From Ciona intestinalis (Eukaryota; Chordata; Ascidiacea; Phlebobranchia; Cionidae), in contig NC_020166.2 of the NCBI RefSeq assembly GCF_000224145.3, positions 4,244,939 to 4,308,938 on the forward strand: 64,000 nucleotides of DNA, read 5' to 3'. The position numbers were made by a program, and so were the translations under genes. Below the pieces are notes generated by a model. That model was not told where the DNA came from and made no database searches. It saw only the letters and a list, made by a program, of their open reading frames with translations. Positions 35,292-52,927 of this stretch are shown here, one piece after another. The stretch's first letter is position 1. Each line of letters begins with the position of its first letter.

Positions 35292-38200
35292 ATGAGCATA
35301 GCAAATTACAATGTCAGTTGTAAGCAGCATTCACAAATTCTTATCTGTGTTCAATCTCACGGTAATATATCTCACACTGACTTCGAGGAAGCATTATCCA
35401 GAATTAAAAAACACGAACATTTAACTGTGGCAGATGCTGGGCGCAAAATTAACGTGCGCTTCGAGGTAAGTACTTAATTTGTTGCTAGTGAACAATTCTC
35501 CCTACGTTATCTGCTAATCGCTACAACCAACCACTAACCCGTATGATCAATAACCTTTAACGCTGAGAACATAATAATCAGATCTTTATTAAACTGTGGT
35601 CGACTAACTTTAAAGCATTAATTGGAAACTGCATACAAAATCTCATTTTCCTAACATGACGTTGGTAAGGGCCACCGGGGTATATCACTGCAGAGCGCAT
35701 GTAACCACGGGAATAGCTGTATTGGGTAATCCTTTAGCTGGTGGCCACCTGAAATTTTGGTTTCTTAAAGTTCCTTAGGTGTCACTGATACCCACTGTAT
35801 AATTTTTTTTGAAAAAACTCGGTGAGACTTAAGGAACATTTTGAAACCAAAATTTCAAGTGGCCACCAGCTAAAGGATGTGATCACTTTTAACAATAGAG
35901 TAAATACACAGTATCCACATCAAAGTAAATAGATTTACAACAAGTAAAAACATTCACTGTTCAATGGCCAGTTGATGCCATTTTGTTTTTATTGATGCAA
36001 AAATGCTTCAGATATATTGACCTTCATTTCAATTTTTGTTTTATTATAATTATTGTACTGTATACTTATAATGCAATAAAATTCAAAATGTTTGATTAAT
36101 TTGTAAGCTGACCAACACTAAAGCTTTGGCGAGAGCACGTGGACCAATATGGTAGGCTAGTACCTACTTATTAATGTACTTTGGTTTACACAGCCACCAA
36201 ATATGGAGTTGTAATTGTACATGTGGGTACTCGTTCTGCACATCACGGAGTACATGTGCACGTGAACCAGTAACCTCGCGCCCAACGGCCCAACCAATAA
36301 TCTTTGCCAACCTCTAGCACTTTTTACCAGCCTAATCTTTAACATATCAGAGGATTCTTTACTAGAGCCCTTAATTTTAATACCTACATCACATTTAATA
36401 CTATTTAGGTATTAGTTAAAAAACTTCGACAGCATCCTCAACTGTCCTAACTTGGGACATTTTTAAGTGGCGCATATATTCAATGGATAACTATTACATA
36501 TTCCTCTTAAACTTTATTCATGTAAAAGGTTGTTTTTTGCATAAATGATCATGGCTTTTATTCAATTCATGACAGCCCGTACACAAATTACGATTCAGCA
36601 GCGCACTTTTAAAGTTAGTATTCGACACTTTTCTGTTTAAACTGTTTGCTTCCCCTTATAGTGTTTTAAAACTTTTATTAAATGGATGTTCTAATGTTCT
36701 TGTTTTCACATAAGATAGAGGTCTAAAATTGGACAGGAATCTTTGCATGAAATGTCAGGCTTATAAATTAGGCCTGATAAAAATGAATTGGGGCCAGTCT
36801 GCAGAAGTACGTCCAACACTGATACTAGGTGGACTAGGTTTTCTGGTTATGGAACAAATCTGGCAAAAAGTCTTCAAATAAAGACACCACCACTATAAAA
36901 TAGAATAAAAGATGTGTCTTATAATACTATTATATTATTTCATTAAATCACATCAACATGCATGACCCAACTTTTTTCTAACTTTTAAATCTCTTTCTTT
37001 TTTTAGGTTGATGTTCCAGCCAACAACAGTGAGTGGGGATTTTTTCAACCTCATAGAAGAGTGATGGGGTTTATCATGATTGCTGGGTGTTCAACTGCAA
37101 TGGATGTCGCTCTTCTTCATGAAGTATTTCAAAAGAAAAAAGAAACGTTGGCAGATTTTATATTTGATGCACGATGTTTTGTGTTCGGAATGGAAAACTG
37201 TAAGTGAGAATTTAAATTTTTCAATAATTATTAACATAAAATCAAATTGTAAACTAATTTGTTAAAATATTTTTATTGAAGCATTGATACAACAACGAAA
37301 TGCAGCAATGTTGCAATACCCTGATGTGAAAACTTGGAAAACCTGTGATATAGATATAGAGGAGTTTCTTACATCTGTATTTTATGTTTTGGAGTCAAAG
37401 AGATTGCATATTGTTGGTGATAAATCAGACAAGTAAGGGAGGTTATTTCCTAATAATTCCTAAGTTGTAATTTGTTATTTTTATAGACTACCACTGCTCA
37501 CAGCTCCATTTGAGCGTCAACAAGTGTCATCATATGACAGTGATAGTCGGAGTTATCGTAAAAAATGTGCTGGGAGGTGGAAGAAACATTTGGCTGACAT
37601 CAGTTTACTCTCTGGTTTAACATTAGATGCTCTTCAGAATTATCACTCGGCATTGGATATGTTGGTATCAGTGAATGATCAAGTGTGGGTCGGAGGTTGG
37701 ATAGAGTTGCATCACTATCATCAGCACAGTATAAAATTAGCAGTGCAAAACATTTTATTTACTTTCAGGCGCATTAGAAGGATTGTGTGTGACAAGTGCA
37801 ATTGTTTGGTATTCCGATGAAGATCACAATCAAAGTGAAGCTGCCAATCTTGCATCATCAAAACAGGTGGATCTTAATGTTGTTTTTTAGGAATCCTATT
37901 AATACTCTGATATTCCATGTTGGTGTAACCAGGTAAGAATATCATTCTAATGAGCATTTGTTTCTGTAAATTTTGTCACTAAACTGTGTCAAGTGTCTAC
38001 TGTATAATTATTAATTAATTTGTAAAAGTTAACTATGGGTTCCTCCAATTGTGTGCAGTAGCCTCTGTGAAGAATTTACTAATTGGCAATAACTTTTAGA
38101 TATCGTTTTCCATAAAATTAATTTTTACAATTTAAAAAATTATTTAAAACTGTTAGTATTACTACAAACTAGGGGTTTTCATGTATTTTGTGTAATCACT

Positions 38201-41200
38201 CAAACAAGACGAGTTAAACAAACTGGGAGCTTACCACCCATGTATTTAGATTACTTTTGCAGGCAATGTGACTCTATAACCTTTATTGGCCAACATTTGA
38301 AGCTATTTAGTTTAAAAAACTTGGTTTAACATTTACTGTGTACTGCACAGGCGCTTGATCCAAGAAATCTGGTCAGTTCAAAGATATGGAATTCAGCAAC
38401 AATGGCAAATTTGCTGAAATATTGTATTCAAACACCAGAAGATTTTGTAGATAGATACAAGGAAGCGGTTATCAACTATAGCCGGGTACAGTAATGTTGT
38501 TTATCAATTATATAGCATTGGTCAAAAGACTCAAAACATGGTTTCTCAAATATCTAGGACTCTTCTGTTTATTAGCACAAGATCGCAGTCCTTAAAATAA
38601 ATCATGATTAAAAGTACTTTAGTTAATGTTAACTCACTAAAAAAAGATTTTGAATATTGAATAAAACTGGTCAGGTAGAATGTGTGTTTAACTTAAATTT
38701 TTAAAAAAGTAGAATTGTAATTTTAATATAAAAAACCTCAAGAGGCCTGTTTGCCGTAACGTCATCAAAGAGAATGGCCAATAAGAATACCCTCGTAATT
38801 ATTTGAAGCACAGTGCTAATCAAAATCATATAAAACACCTGGTTTGCAGATAATTCAACTTTTTCATATTTTTGCACCACTTGAAATATTGTATGAAGCA
38901 TGCGGGATCGGTTTCTTTACTTGTGATATTTAGTCTTAAGGTGTTGAGTTTTGGTTTCGGCTCCTTTGATCTATTTATAGTTTTGAAGTTAATATTGTTA
39001 GTTTAGAGTAATACAAAGTATTAACTCATATTCACAGTGTAAGCATCTGGGAGTTGTTGAGTTGGAGGCGTGTATCAAAGCAACAAAAGTTATGGCGATT
39101 ATGAAAAAGTCAATGGAGGCATCAGAGTTCTTACAGAATGCTGTCTATATCACATTAAATGTGACAGAAGAAGAACGAATTACTCGGTATAAGGATATTT
39201 TATTCTAATCTGTTGATTTGATATAATAAAATTCAATATATATATAGGTAGTAAAATTTGCATTTTTTTAATCATTTCTAGTTTCTAAACTCCTAAGAAC
39301 ATTTTTTTATATACATAAATATATTATGAAAAATAGACTTCATTCGGTTCTAATTTTTCGACTGGACATAGCTACACACCAGCTTACTCTGACTCACCTT
39401 TTCATGCATTTTTAAACTGAATTTTGTACATGAACGACCATCGTTTTTCAAAAGAATATATAATATGTACTAGTGAGACATAATGAACATCTTAATATAA
39501 AAAAATGGGTAAAAAATAAAATTTGTTATTGCATAAAAAAGTGCCGACTCATTATAAGCTAGTCTGTAGCTATGTTCAATCAATAAATTAAAACATACCA
39601 AAGTCTATATTTTATAACTTTTATATATTTACAAAGAAGAAGCATTCATTGTAACAAACACAAAATTGAACTTTCTTACGTAGTTTGGAAATTGGAAAAA
39701 CAATTGCACGGGCCAATTATCACAGGATTTTTTTAGTGCCCGCATAATTTTTCTAAATTTGGTGGTACTGTTATATTATATTTCTGCATCTCTGTCACAT
39801 CAACAGTTTTACGAATTTGTAAGGTGCCTATTTGCTTCTGAACATAGTGTCTTTGTGTAGTTTAACATGCTAATGTTGCTAATGTGTTGATCTGTCAGCA
39901 TCGTTAGCATTTCGTTAGAACGTTACTTTTACAACTTAGTTGTCCCATGGACTGTTCTGGTTGTCTAGGACAAGCGATAATGTTGTCTCCTACTGTATTT
40001 GTTTATTATATTTCAGATACAGCATCGTAGCTGACTTATACCGAGCAATTAATTTCCATCGAAAATCAGCATTTTATAAAAGAGTTGCAGCCATGCAGTG
40101 TGTGGCTCCTAATCTTAATAAACCAAACTGGCAGAAAGTAAGAATTTTGTAAAGTTTGTAATAGTATCTAATATTGTAATACTGGTATATGTTACAGTGC
40201 TACCAACTACTGCAGCATTCACTGAAGGGCTATCATCTTAATGTACTGGGGGATGAAAACAAATCAAGCTTGGACACAGAATTATCTGACCAGGTCAAAT
40301 ATGGTTGGCCTCAAGTGCGCCTTCGTGTGTTACATGAGTTGGTGTTCTCGTCAAGACGACTCGGAAAAAATAAGATGGCAGTAAGGTTGGTTGGATTGGT
40401 TATTGTTAATGTGCATTTATAATTGAAATTGTAATGGGTCATGGCAAAGGTTCCCAAACTTTGAATTTTCCATTAGGGGCTCATAGGGTGTTTATTGGTC
40501 CTGGGAAATTACTGATAGACATTTCCTATTTTCTTTTGAGACAGTTTGCTTAACTTACACACATTTAAGAAATCTGTTTTACATCATACAATCAAATTCT
40601 TGTGTACTGTTGTTTAGATACATGTTGTACTTGCTGATGCACATGCACCAACATCTGTTGGAAACTGAAGAGAAAGAAATATGTGCGGGGTTAGAATCTT
40701 TTGCTGGCAAGTCAACGTTACATGAACAAAGTGATTCAGACGATGATATTCACATGCTTTTTAACTTGCCACAAGTTTTGTAAGTTTTTTGTAAATATAT
40801 GTGTTTAGCAATTTTAAGAACTATTTTTTCCTTTTTTTTAAACATTGACTTAAAAATATGATTGCTCATATCTTTACAAGTTATGGAAAGATTTATTTAT
40901 CACAGAAAGGTACATCAACTATTTACTATAGATAGTTGACTTTTTAACCCTTACAAACATTGGTGTACTATGCTGTATTTATAAGTCCAGGATATCTTAC
41001 TTTTACAAAGGTATTTACTTTAGTAACATTTTTATAAATAATATTACTATATATTTACAAATAGATAAGAATTTGTTACAAAACTAGAAAGAACGTTATA
41101 TATTTGTTGCTTTTGCTGCCTGACATATTTTTAGGAAACTGTTCTTCTGGTTAAATAAATTTTACTAAGATTTTATTAAAAAACAATTTTTTCTCTCCCA

Positions 41201-44200
41201 CATAAAACTTTATTTTTTTAGAGAAATTGTTCCCAAACAATTGTCATTCTTCGCACAGCCAACGATTTTACAAGCTGAACAATCAACAGATAGTGTTTTC
41301 CTCTTTACACCTTCCACATACCAATCACTTAAAAGAGTGGAACAACACATAGGTATGCTAATAAAAAAAATATTAAAGATTATGTGCATGCAAGAATCGT
41401 TTTAGAATAGTAAAAGTAAATGGCTTACACTAATGAGCATCTTTATTCCTGTCATGCTTCTCAGAAGTTAAGGTAGTGTTTTATTGTACAATATGACAAT
41501 CCTTGTCTATTTCCTCTTTATCTGTCAGATTTCAAATGGTGTGTGAATACTCCTGCTGAGATTCAACTACAAATCCACAACCCATTGCACCACCATACAT
41601 TACATGTGTCGGAATTACGTTTGATTTGTGAATCTTCATCTGAAGATGAAAAGGAAGTTAATTTCATTGAATCTCATCAAGTATCACTCGATATTTCTCC
41701 GAACTCTACAATTCAAGCAACTTTAGTTGTGGTTCCTAAAAAAAATGGAACTATTAAAATTAAAGGTAATCCAATGTGTACGATGGTGGTAAATTAAGTT
41801 AAATTAGAAAAAAAACATTTGATTAAAATGTTTTATATTCGTTACAGGATATGAGTCCGTGGTGTTTGGTGTTAGATCACAATGTTTGTTTTCTGACATG
41901 AATTGGATTCCAATCAATTTGTTTGAAGTTGAAGTAACTCCAGCACTACCTATGTTACAGGTAATCTTATATTATTGTAGGAATTTAATTTATTAAGACT
42001 TAATTTTTTTAGAGAGAAATTTCCGACTATAATTTGAACTCTGATGAAAACAAATGTGAGATCGAGGTTCATTTGTATCCAGGAGAAATGTAAGTTTACT
42101 GATTGGTTTAGAGTTAGACATCAAAAAAATTGAGCCATACTTTGTAATTTTTCACCTGTGACAAACCTATTTTTAAAACTTTTTTATTTCAGAAAAACAT
42201 TATGCATCCCATATACAAACATTAGTGAGGTAAATCTCGATGAAATAGAAATCTTTCTTTCACAACCTGTTGATACAAACAAACACAACATATCCTCTGT
42301 TGTAACAACTTCAACGAAAGCAGAGAGGAAATGTAACTGGTTGAAATTAAAATTCAATAAAGAAGAATTGAATTCCCAGCTTCCACTATTGCCACAAAAA
42401 TCGATTCAGATTCCTTTTCAAATTGAAGCTACGAATGTTGTAACATCGGAAACATTTGGTGAGATAAAGATTTTTTGTATTCTAACCCTTATACAACTAT
42501 GGGCTCAAAATATTTATACAAACACATGTTAATTTTCTTGTGTGGCTTACTTATGCTAAACTGATGTTTTACAGATTTGAAAGCTTGTAGCAGTGAAGTG
42601 CAGATTAAATATTCGTGTTTAGAGGCATTGGAGAAGAATTGGTGTAGAATGGTGTCAGTGAAGCTTGTGGTTGTGTTACATCCATGTTTGCTAATTACTA
42701 ATCTCAATATCTCATCAGCAACAAGGTATTAAGTTATGTGTGGTGACATCTGCATTTAATATGTTTAAATTCCTAACCAGTATATCTTGAAAACGATATC
42801 TGAAATCTTTCAACACATAAACCAACAATATTGTATCTTAAATAAATTAAGTTTAAACAAATTAAATAAAACTTGAAATTTTTAGACAGCTGAACTACAT
42901 TACAACCATGCAAGTGGAGAATATATGTGATGACGTTGTTCGAGTAACTTCCTGTAAACTCAACTGTGACAACGTCGTCAAACCAACTCATCTAACTGGT
43001 GTAATTTATATTTGCATATTCTTGTTTGATAGTTAAAGTTGATGCTTTCGAATCCAGGTTTATTTCTGAATATATAAACATGACTGTGGAAATAAAATTG
43101 CGCACTCATTTAATTTGACAGTTTTGTTGAGCACATGGGATTATATGGTTTTTATTCACTATCGTGTGTTGGTATCTTATTACTTTTATTCTACATTTAT
43201 ACTACATTAACTAAAATCATTAAAAACTGACATTTTGGGGTATTTAGTATTTGTTTATGTTATTTTTATAAGAAAGATATTTATTTATGTTTGATTATAA
43301 CTGATTGTTGCAGATTGAGAATGGCCACATTGTAATTGTTGATCTTGATGCAAATGATAAGAAGAAGTTGAAATTTCAAATTCCAACTTCCACTCTGTGT
43401 TCTGCAATACTTGAAAACAAATTTGATCCACTTTCCATCACAAGTAATATCAGTAATGATGATTTCATACGAGATAAATTCAATAAGGCGATGTCACTTG
43501 AATGGAGAACAGGAAGTATGTGGTTGTAGTAAGCAAAATATTTTTTTAACTTGTATTCCGTTTTTCTGAATTTTGGAAATAGGTGGTGCAAAATTGCGTC
43601 GGGGAAAGATAAATATCTCATTGTGCGAGTTTAATTTGACAAGTTTTGTGAACGTTGTTACTTCACCAATATATTGGGGTAAGTTTAACCAACATTGTTT
43701 GGTTATTAACAAGATTATTAATACCTTTTATGAACTTTAAACCTTAACTTATAGTTTCTCTATCAGTAGTGCCCTAAGAGTGAGGAATCTAAAAATATAT
43801 TAAACATTGATGTTTATGCTTAATTGTCTTATTTGTATAGAATTTACTGTTGTGTAATGTTTATTTTGATGATATCCAAAGGTTTGAGAAGCATTGGCTG
43901 CAAGTATTCAAAACCACAATTCTGTTTTTATTTCAGAGTTCTTAGTGAATGACATAATCATTACAGAAAGTGGAAAATGTTCTGTTGCTATAGGAGAACC
44001 ATGTCCAGTGACAATTCAACTAAAAAATATCACAGGTATAAGTTATTTAGTTATGTCATAATACAAAAAACAACATATTGTGACTTTCTATATTGTTTTT
44101 TATTTAAATAAAACTTTTGTTGATGATAATTAACATACATTAATAATATAATAAATAAACTGCTAACCAACTTGCAGAACACACAATCAGTAAGTTAGAC

Positions 44201-44591
44201 CTAGAGTTGGAAATATTTCAAGACCAAGAAAATGGTTTTCGTGAATGGAATATGGAAGACTGTGTTGTGTGTATGGGATGTCAGGGACAGTACTTCGAAC
44301 AGGTACAGGAGTTAAAACATTTGTTATGTTTTGTTTAAACTTAGCATTTGTATTTACTCTATATCAACCTAGGTTGCTCCTGGTTCATCAATTGACTTTG
44401 AAATAGTATTGGTGTTTCTCTTGGTGGGACAGTACAATGTTCGTTTGAAAAGAATGTCTGCAAACTATGATGGTATCAGTGACAAGTGTGGTGGTGAATT
44501 GAAAAGGACCATGTCAAATCAATCCAACCCAGAAGTTCTTAGTTATCGGGAGTTTTCACCCAAAGTTGTTTTTACTGCAGTTCAGAAGTGA
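35292..44591 (+). CDS. TRAPPC9: TRAPP II complex subunit 9 (NIBP/Trs120)
   Basis: Large scaffold subunit of the TRAPP II tethering complex, which acts as an exchange factor for Rab GTPases at the Golgi; the vertebrate protein also feeds NF-kB signalling. I read 22 exons giving about 1,136 residues (human 1,148): 35292-35465, 37007-37199, 37282-37432, 37487-37695, 37769-37866, 38351-38485, 39038-39186, 40017-40137, 40198-40385, 40618-40779, 41222-41352, 41529-41765, 41848-41960, 42013-42089, 42193-42458, 42575-42725, 42886-43000, 43315-43515, 43583-43678, 43937-44035, 44178-44302, 44373-44591. Best matches to the family: [45 protein letters not shown] and [14 protein letters not shown]. The C-terminal half is the beta-rich ASPM/SPD2/hydin-like part. 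A polyadenylation signal follows at 44617-44622. Converges with ARHGAP39. One boundary is off by a base somewhere. Confidence 0.95.
35729..35878. mobile_element. Fold-back element, 150 bp, in TRAPPC9 intron 1
   Basis: Inverted repeats of about 50 bp: ATCCTTTAGCTGGTGGCCAC at the left end and GTGGCCACCAGCTAAAGGAT at the right, continuing inward as GAAATTTTGGTTTC / GAAACCAAAATTTC. A loop of roughly 45 bp separates them. No frame inside. A degenerate right end of the same family is visible at 26128-26168 (AACATTTTGAAACCAAAC). Confidence 0.85.
36230..36373. repeat. Relative of the 56504 fold-back element
   Basis: Contains CAACCTCTAGCACTTTTTAC and GAGGATTCTTTACTAGAGCC, aligning in order with CAACTTCTAACACTTTCCAA and GAGGATTCTTCACTAGTGCC of the element at 56504-56642. 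Located in TRAPPC9 intron 1. Confidence 0.5.
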
Positions 44592-45959
44592 CGTTTTTTA
44601 TTTCATTGTGCAATACAATAAAATTATACAAGTGCAATATAACTGTTGTTGTTATACCATTTCATAGTGAAACTGGAAACCTTATTGAATCTGAATGAAT
44701 GTAACTTACTTTATCCTCACGTGGCCGGAAAACCTGGTGCCAGCTTACGTGGGTGAATCTAAAAAAAAATTATTATTATTTTGTCATCAAACTAATTAAG
44801 GTGGACGATTTGGGTATCTTTGGTAAACATTTTTTAAAGTGTAAAATACAGGGAATATTAATTGTAAAATGTAGGTAATTACATAGGCGCAGGTTTTTGT
44901 AAAAGCTTGTAGGGGCAAAACGTGAAGTCATAATTAAACAAAGCGCCATAGGCATCGCTTATCATTATCGGCGTATCGTTTACCACTCGCCTGTAGTTAT
45001 TATTCCATCCTTGAAAATAATAAAGTCGATGTTTACGTGGCTTACCCAAGATTTTCATCAACCACTCATATTGCTTTGTTGTGTGGGGATTCACTTGATG
45101 AATAATTGTGTTATAATGGAGATTATGTTATTTTTTAGCAAACTAGAAGGACGTTTACATTTACGGTGAAGTTACTTAACAATCGTAACCATAGTTTTGT
45201 ATTTATACCATTGTTTCTAAAATGTAGATTTTATACTACCTAATCTGATCAACAGTGCAACACCATGTGTGCCGATTCCATATTTTACGCTAATCCCCTG
45301 ATCTAACATTTGTGGCACTATTAGTCATATAATATCCCATTCATTAAAAACAATAATAGTTTAGTTAATCTGAATACTTTATTTGGTGAGAAAAGCCACT
45401 TAAAATGATGGAAGAAAATGATCGCGCCAGCAAAACACAGTGAATAAGACAACAATCAAAATAAACAAATTATTTTTGCACAACACTTCAACAAACACTG
45501 TCAAGCAAGCTAAGATGTTGCCTGTTTCAGGCTTAGCAGAGAAAACATCATCTTTGAAACCATGTTCAAATGATTCACCATGCTATAAGCAGTAGCAACA
45601 AAAAGAAATTGCAAATTTAATTTTTCAGTAATAACGGGTACTTAACATTTGGAATGGGCACTAAAAAGTTGTTTGAATAGTTTAAAAAGACTTGGATTTA
45701 GAAACAATGAACTTGAAATGATTTTTAAAGTTTCTGTTTGCCGCTAAAACCCCAATACAGTTGAAATAGCAAATTCTTAATGTATAGAGTTAGAAGTACG
45801 TCTTTCAAAAATTCAAGCTCTGATTTTACAACATAAGTTGTTCATGTCCACTTATTAAGAAAAAGAATAAATCCTGTGAACAATATGATTCCATTTTGGG
45901 TGTTAGATGTATTCAAGTGAGCATACACAGGCACCTGTGGAGATATACAACATGTTGTC
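44592..45959. other. Convergent intergenic region TRAPPC9/ARHGAP39
   Basis: Includes the TRAPPC9 polyadenylation signal (44617-44622), a reversed SINE remnant at 44697-44765 (with ACTTTATCCTCACGTGGCCG and GCCAGCTTACG) and the 3' UTR of ARHGAP39. A 71-codon minus-strand frame at 44879-45094 starts with Met, but I recognise no family in it and do not call it a gene. Confidence 0.45.
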
Positions 45960-50352
<4,393 letters not shown>

Positions 50353-50705
50353 TCAGTTTACTTTTATGCTATGACAGATAAGAACAGGATACAAAATACG
50401 TATTTTATTAACACAGAATAGCCTAACATATATAACCTGAAATATAAAACAATGTTGGTGAAGAATATGATATAAAGTTGTTTATCTACTCTTATACTAC
50501 AACTGCACTAATTCATTTTTCAAATAGCAAACTAATTAAAACACGACTTTATTTTTAAATGAATGATTAAGACAGGATTTTGACCAATGGAAACAAAGTA
50601 ATACATCGCTTAGTTCATTACTAACAAGATAGCAATAAAAACACAACAACACTGCCATCATTTCACTACTCTGCAGCAATAACCGGGCGATGGTTTGAAC
50701 GCAGA

Positions 50706-50713
50706 TGACGTCA
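50706..50713. promoter_or_regulatory. CRE palindrome upstream of ARHGAP39
   Basis: TGACGTCA, the full CREB/ATF site, followed by CGTAG; candidate promoter element for ARHGAP39. Confidence 0.45.
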
Positions 50714-51077
50714 CGTAGCCAACTTCCTGCCTACATATATACACGCTTTTAGAGGATGTGTGGTAATCTATAGACTGACTAACTAAGTCTAAACTAAAGC
50801 AGCGATGGTCTTTTGCTTAGTTGGACAGCTGTGTCAAATTTGTGAAACTCGCCGCTAGTACAAGTGGAACAAAAATAATACAAAGTAACGAATTTACAGA
50901 AAAAACATGAAAAAAATTACTGGCCGTTTGTGATTATAAATACTACAGTCTACAAGACTAATTACACGAGTATGTGTAGCACTATAATTTTCTCGCACCT
51001 CAGACGCAAACAATTTCTGACGCTTTTGTAAATTAGTTCATCATGCAATACGACCGAAGATCAGGCATACGCATATT

Positions 51078-51274
51078 TATAGTACTGTGGGGGAAGATGG
51101 GACACCTTTAGCACATAATATTCAAATATCTTGATCGCGTTTTAAACAATTAACAATGGTCTGTGAGAGTCGTGAGGGTATAGTGTTATAATGCTTTGAC
51201 TGTTCTTCGTTTACCACTAAATGGGTCAAGAAAATAGAAAGAAGAGGTGTCCCATCTTCCCCCACCCTACTATA
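51078..51274. mobile_element. MITE, TA-flanked family (copy 3)
   Basis: Ends TATAGTACTGTGGGGGAAGA and TCTTCCCCCACCCTACTATA; interior GATCGCGTTTTAAACAATTA and CTTCGTTTACCACTAAATGG. Same size as the other complete copies. Confidence 0.88.
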
Positions 51275-52069
51275 TGATTAATCTCTCGTGGGAGATTTGG
51301 TAAGGACAGCTGCGGTGTATTAAATAAAATCGTAGGTTTGTAGAATAACACTTGATACAAACTATACTAACAGTCTTTTTGCGATGCAGATTGGATACGA
51401 GATTCGCGATACATCAAATTATTGAATTTTCTTCCAAGCAACGCATCTACGCATGACTAAACACGAACTTCATTTAATTTTTCGATTGAATAAGTCCCAT
51501 CAACTATAATTTAAATCTGCAGTCGGGATATTTCAATTCCTTAAGAGTCGAGCGGTAGATTTGCTTTAAATTACGTTAAGGTAGGTTTTCAGTATTCCAA
51601 TAAGCCAAGGGCAAATTACACCTAAAATTTCACGCTATTTAAGGAATGCAGGAAGTAATTTTATCCAAGTCGCTCCGTATTTCAGGCGCAGAATCTAAAA
51701 TCATTTTGTTTGCACCTTCTAATGTAGTTTGTTTCGCACCACAGCACGCGCGTCATTCTTAAAACCACACATATTTCTGTCATGTTGACGTATTACATTA
51801 TGTAATTAGTAGTGTGGTGATTAACGATGACCAAGAGCCAACTCATTATTGATTACTTCGTTAAGCAAGAACAATGGCAAATTCGTTATTAATATATCCG
51901 ACGAAAGTCATCGCAAAACGGTGATTTATTAGAACCTATGTTAATGACCATTAACGGTACCTTATCATCACAGGACTATATCAAAAATAGATCGGTATAT
52001 CTGCATCGCGTTTCACAAAGCAATCTTTACAACATGGCAATTTCCAAGAATGAATATTTACTCGTTATA

Positions 52070-52644
52070 TAGTAGGCTACTGTGGGGTAAGATGGGATAA
52101 CAATACTCTTTGTGTACTACCAAATGGAACGGGAAAATAGAATAAAAACATGTTTTATTTTACTCAACTCTACTGTAATGTTTTTCTTCTATTGGAACTT
52201 ATTTTCGTTTTTGATTTAGCCTTTTGTGACTATATACTTCTCTTTAAGGAAATACGCACTGCTGCACGAATATTTGCTCGCTCCGTTTTAAATAGAACCA
52301 AGATTTGGTTACGTAACTCTAATACAGCGATCGCGAAAATATTCCGGAAAATTCTAGCAATAAACACAGGCAAATAATCTGTGTTGATATGTGTCCAGTA
52401 CATCGTATAACACTATAACTGACTTCGTTCTCCTTTACCTCCATTCAATCAAGTTACTCTTTTACGCGTTGCTAAAACGTTACACTGTCGATACTACAGA
52501 AACAGAATATAAAATATACAGTGATTACTGATCATTGTGTGGACTATACGACTCTACGTTGCTCTGTTTAAATATCAATCAAAATCGTGTTGTGACTGCA
52601 GTATATTTCAAAACGGAAACATCGTTGCACCTTGCACAGTAGTC
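52070..52644. repeat. Duplicated segment, copy 1 (runs into assembly gap)
   Basis: Matches 53476-54013 over its whole length with a few percent substitutions. It carries about 45-50 bases (around 52452-52500, with GTTGCTAAAACGTTACACTG) that copy 2 lacks. It starts with a MITE end (TAGTAGGCTACTGTGGGGTA) and stops exactly at the N run, so its true right end is unknown. Its reading frames are not conserved between the copies. Confidence 0.85.
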
Positions 52645-52694
52645 NNNNNNNNNNNNNNNNNNNNNNNNNNNNNNNNNNNNNNNNNNNNNNNNNN
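52645..52694. other. Assembly gap (50 N)
   Basis: A run of exactly 50 N directly at the end of duplicated copy 1. Confidence 0.99.
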
Positions 52695-52834
52695 GCGCTA
52701 CTCTTCCCCACGTTCGAATCACCCACCAGGATCACTTTAAAGATTCGATCTGGCGTCTTCGCTACTACTGTTTCGTAGTTCGGTTGTTCCCATTCACATT
52801 CGGTGGCTCGCGCGCTTAACCGCGCCTGTAATTA

Positions 52835-52927
52835 TGACGTCATTATCGTGATATTTTGTATTTTTTGCAATTTTTTTTTTGGACACAGAAGCAAAATAAA
52901 AACTTGTGACGTCATTTATTGACGTCA
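52835..52927. promoter_or_regulatory. Cluster of three CRE palindromes
   Basis: TGACGTCA occurs at 52835-52842, 52907-52914 and 52920-52927. The last two are 13 bases apart start to start, slightly more than one helical turn. A CpG-containing stretch (GGCTCGCGCGCTTAACCGCG) lies just upstream. No transcript was recognised next to it. Confidence 0.5.

Noticed and set aside
44879..45094. 71-codon minus-strand frame between TRAPPC9 and ARHGAP39
   Set aside because: Met start and decent composition, but no recognised family, no splice partners and a location likely beyond the ARHGAP39 3' UTR.
52150..52377. 75-codon frame in duplicated copy 1
   Set aside because: In copy 2 the same region has changed codons and the frame is not kept, so there is no sign of coding constraint.
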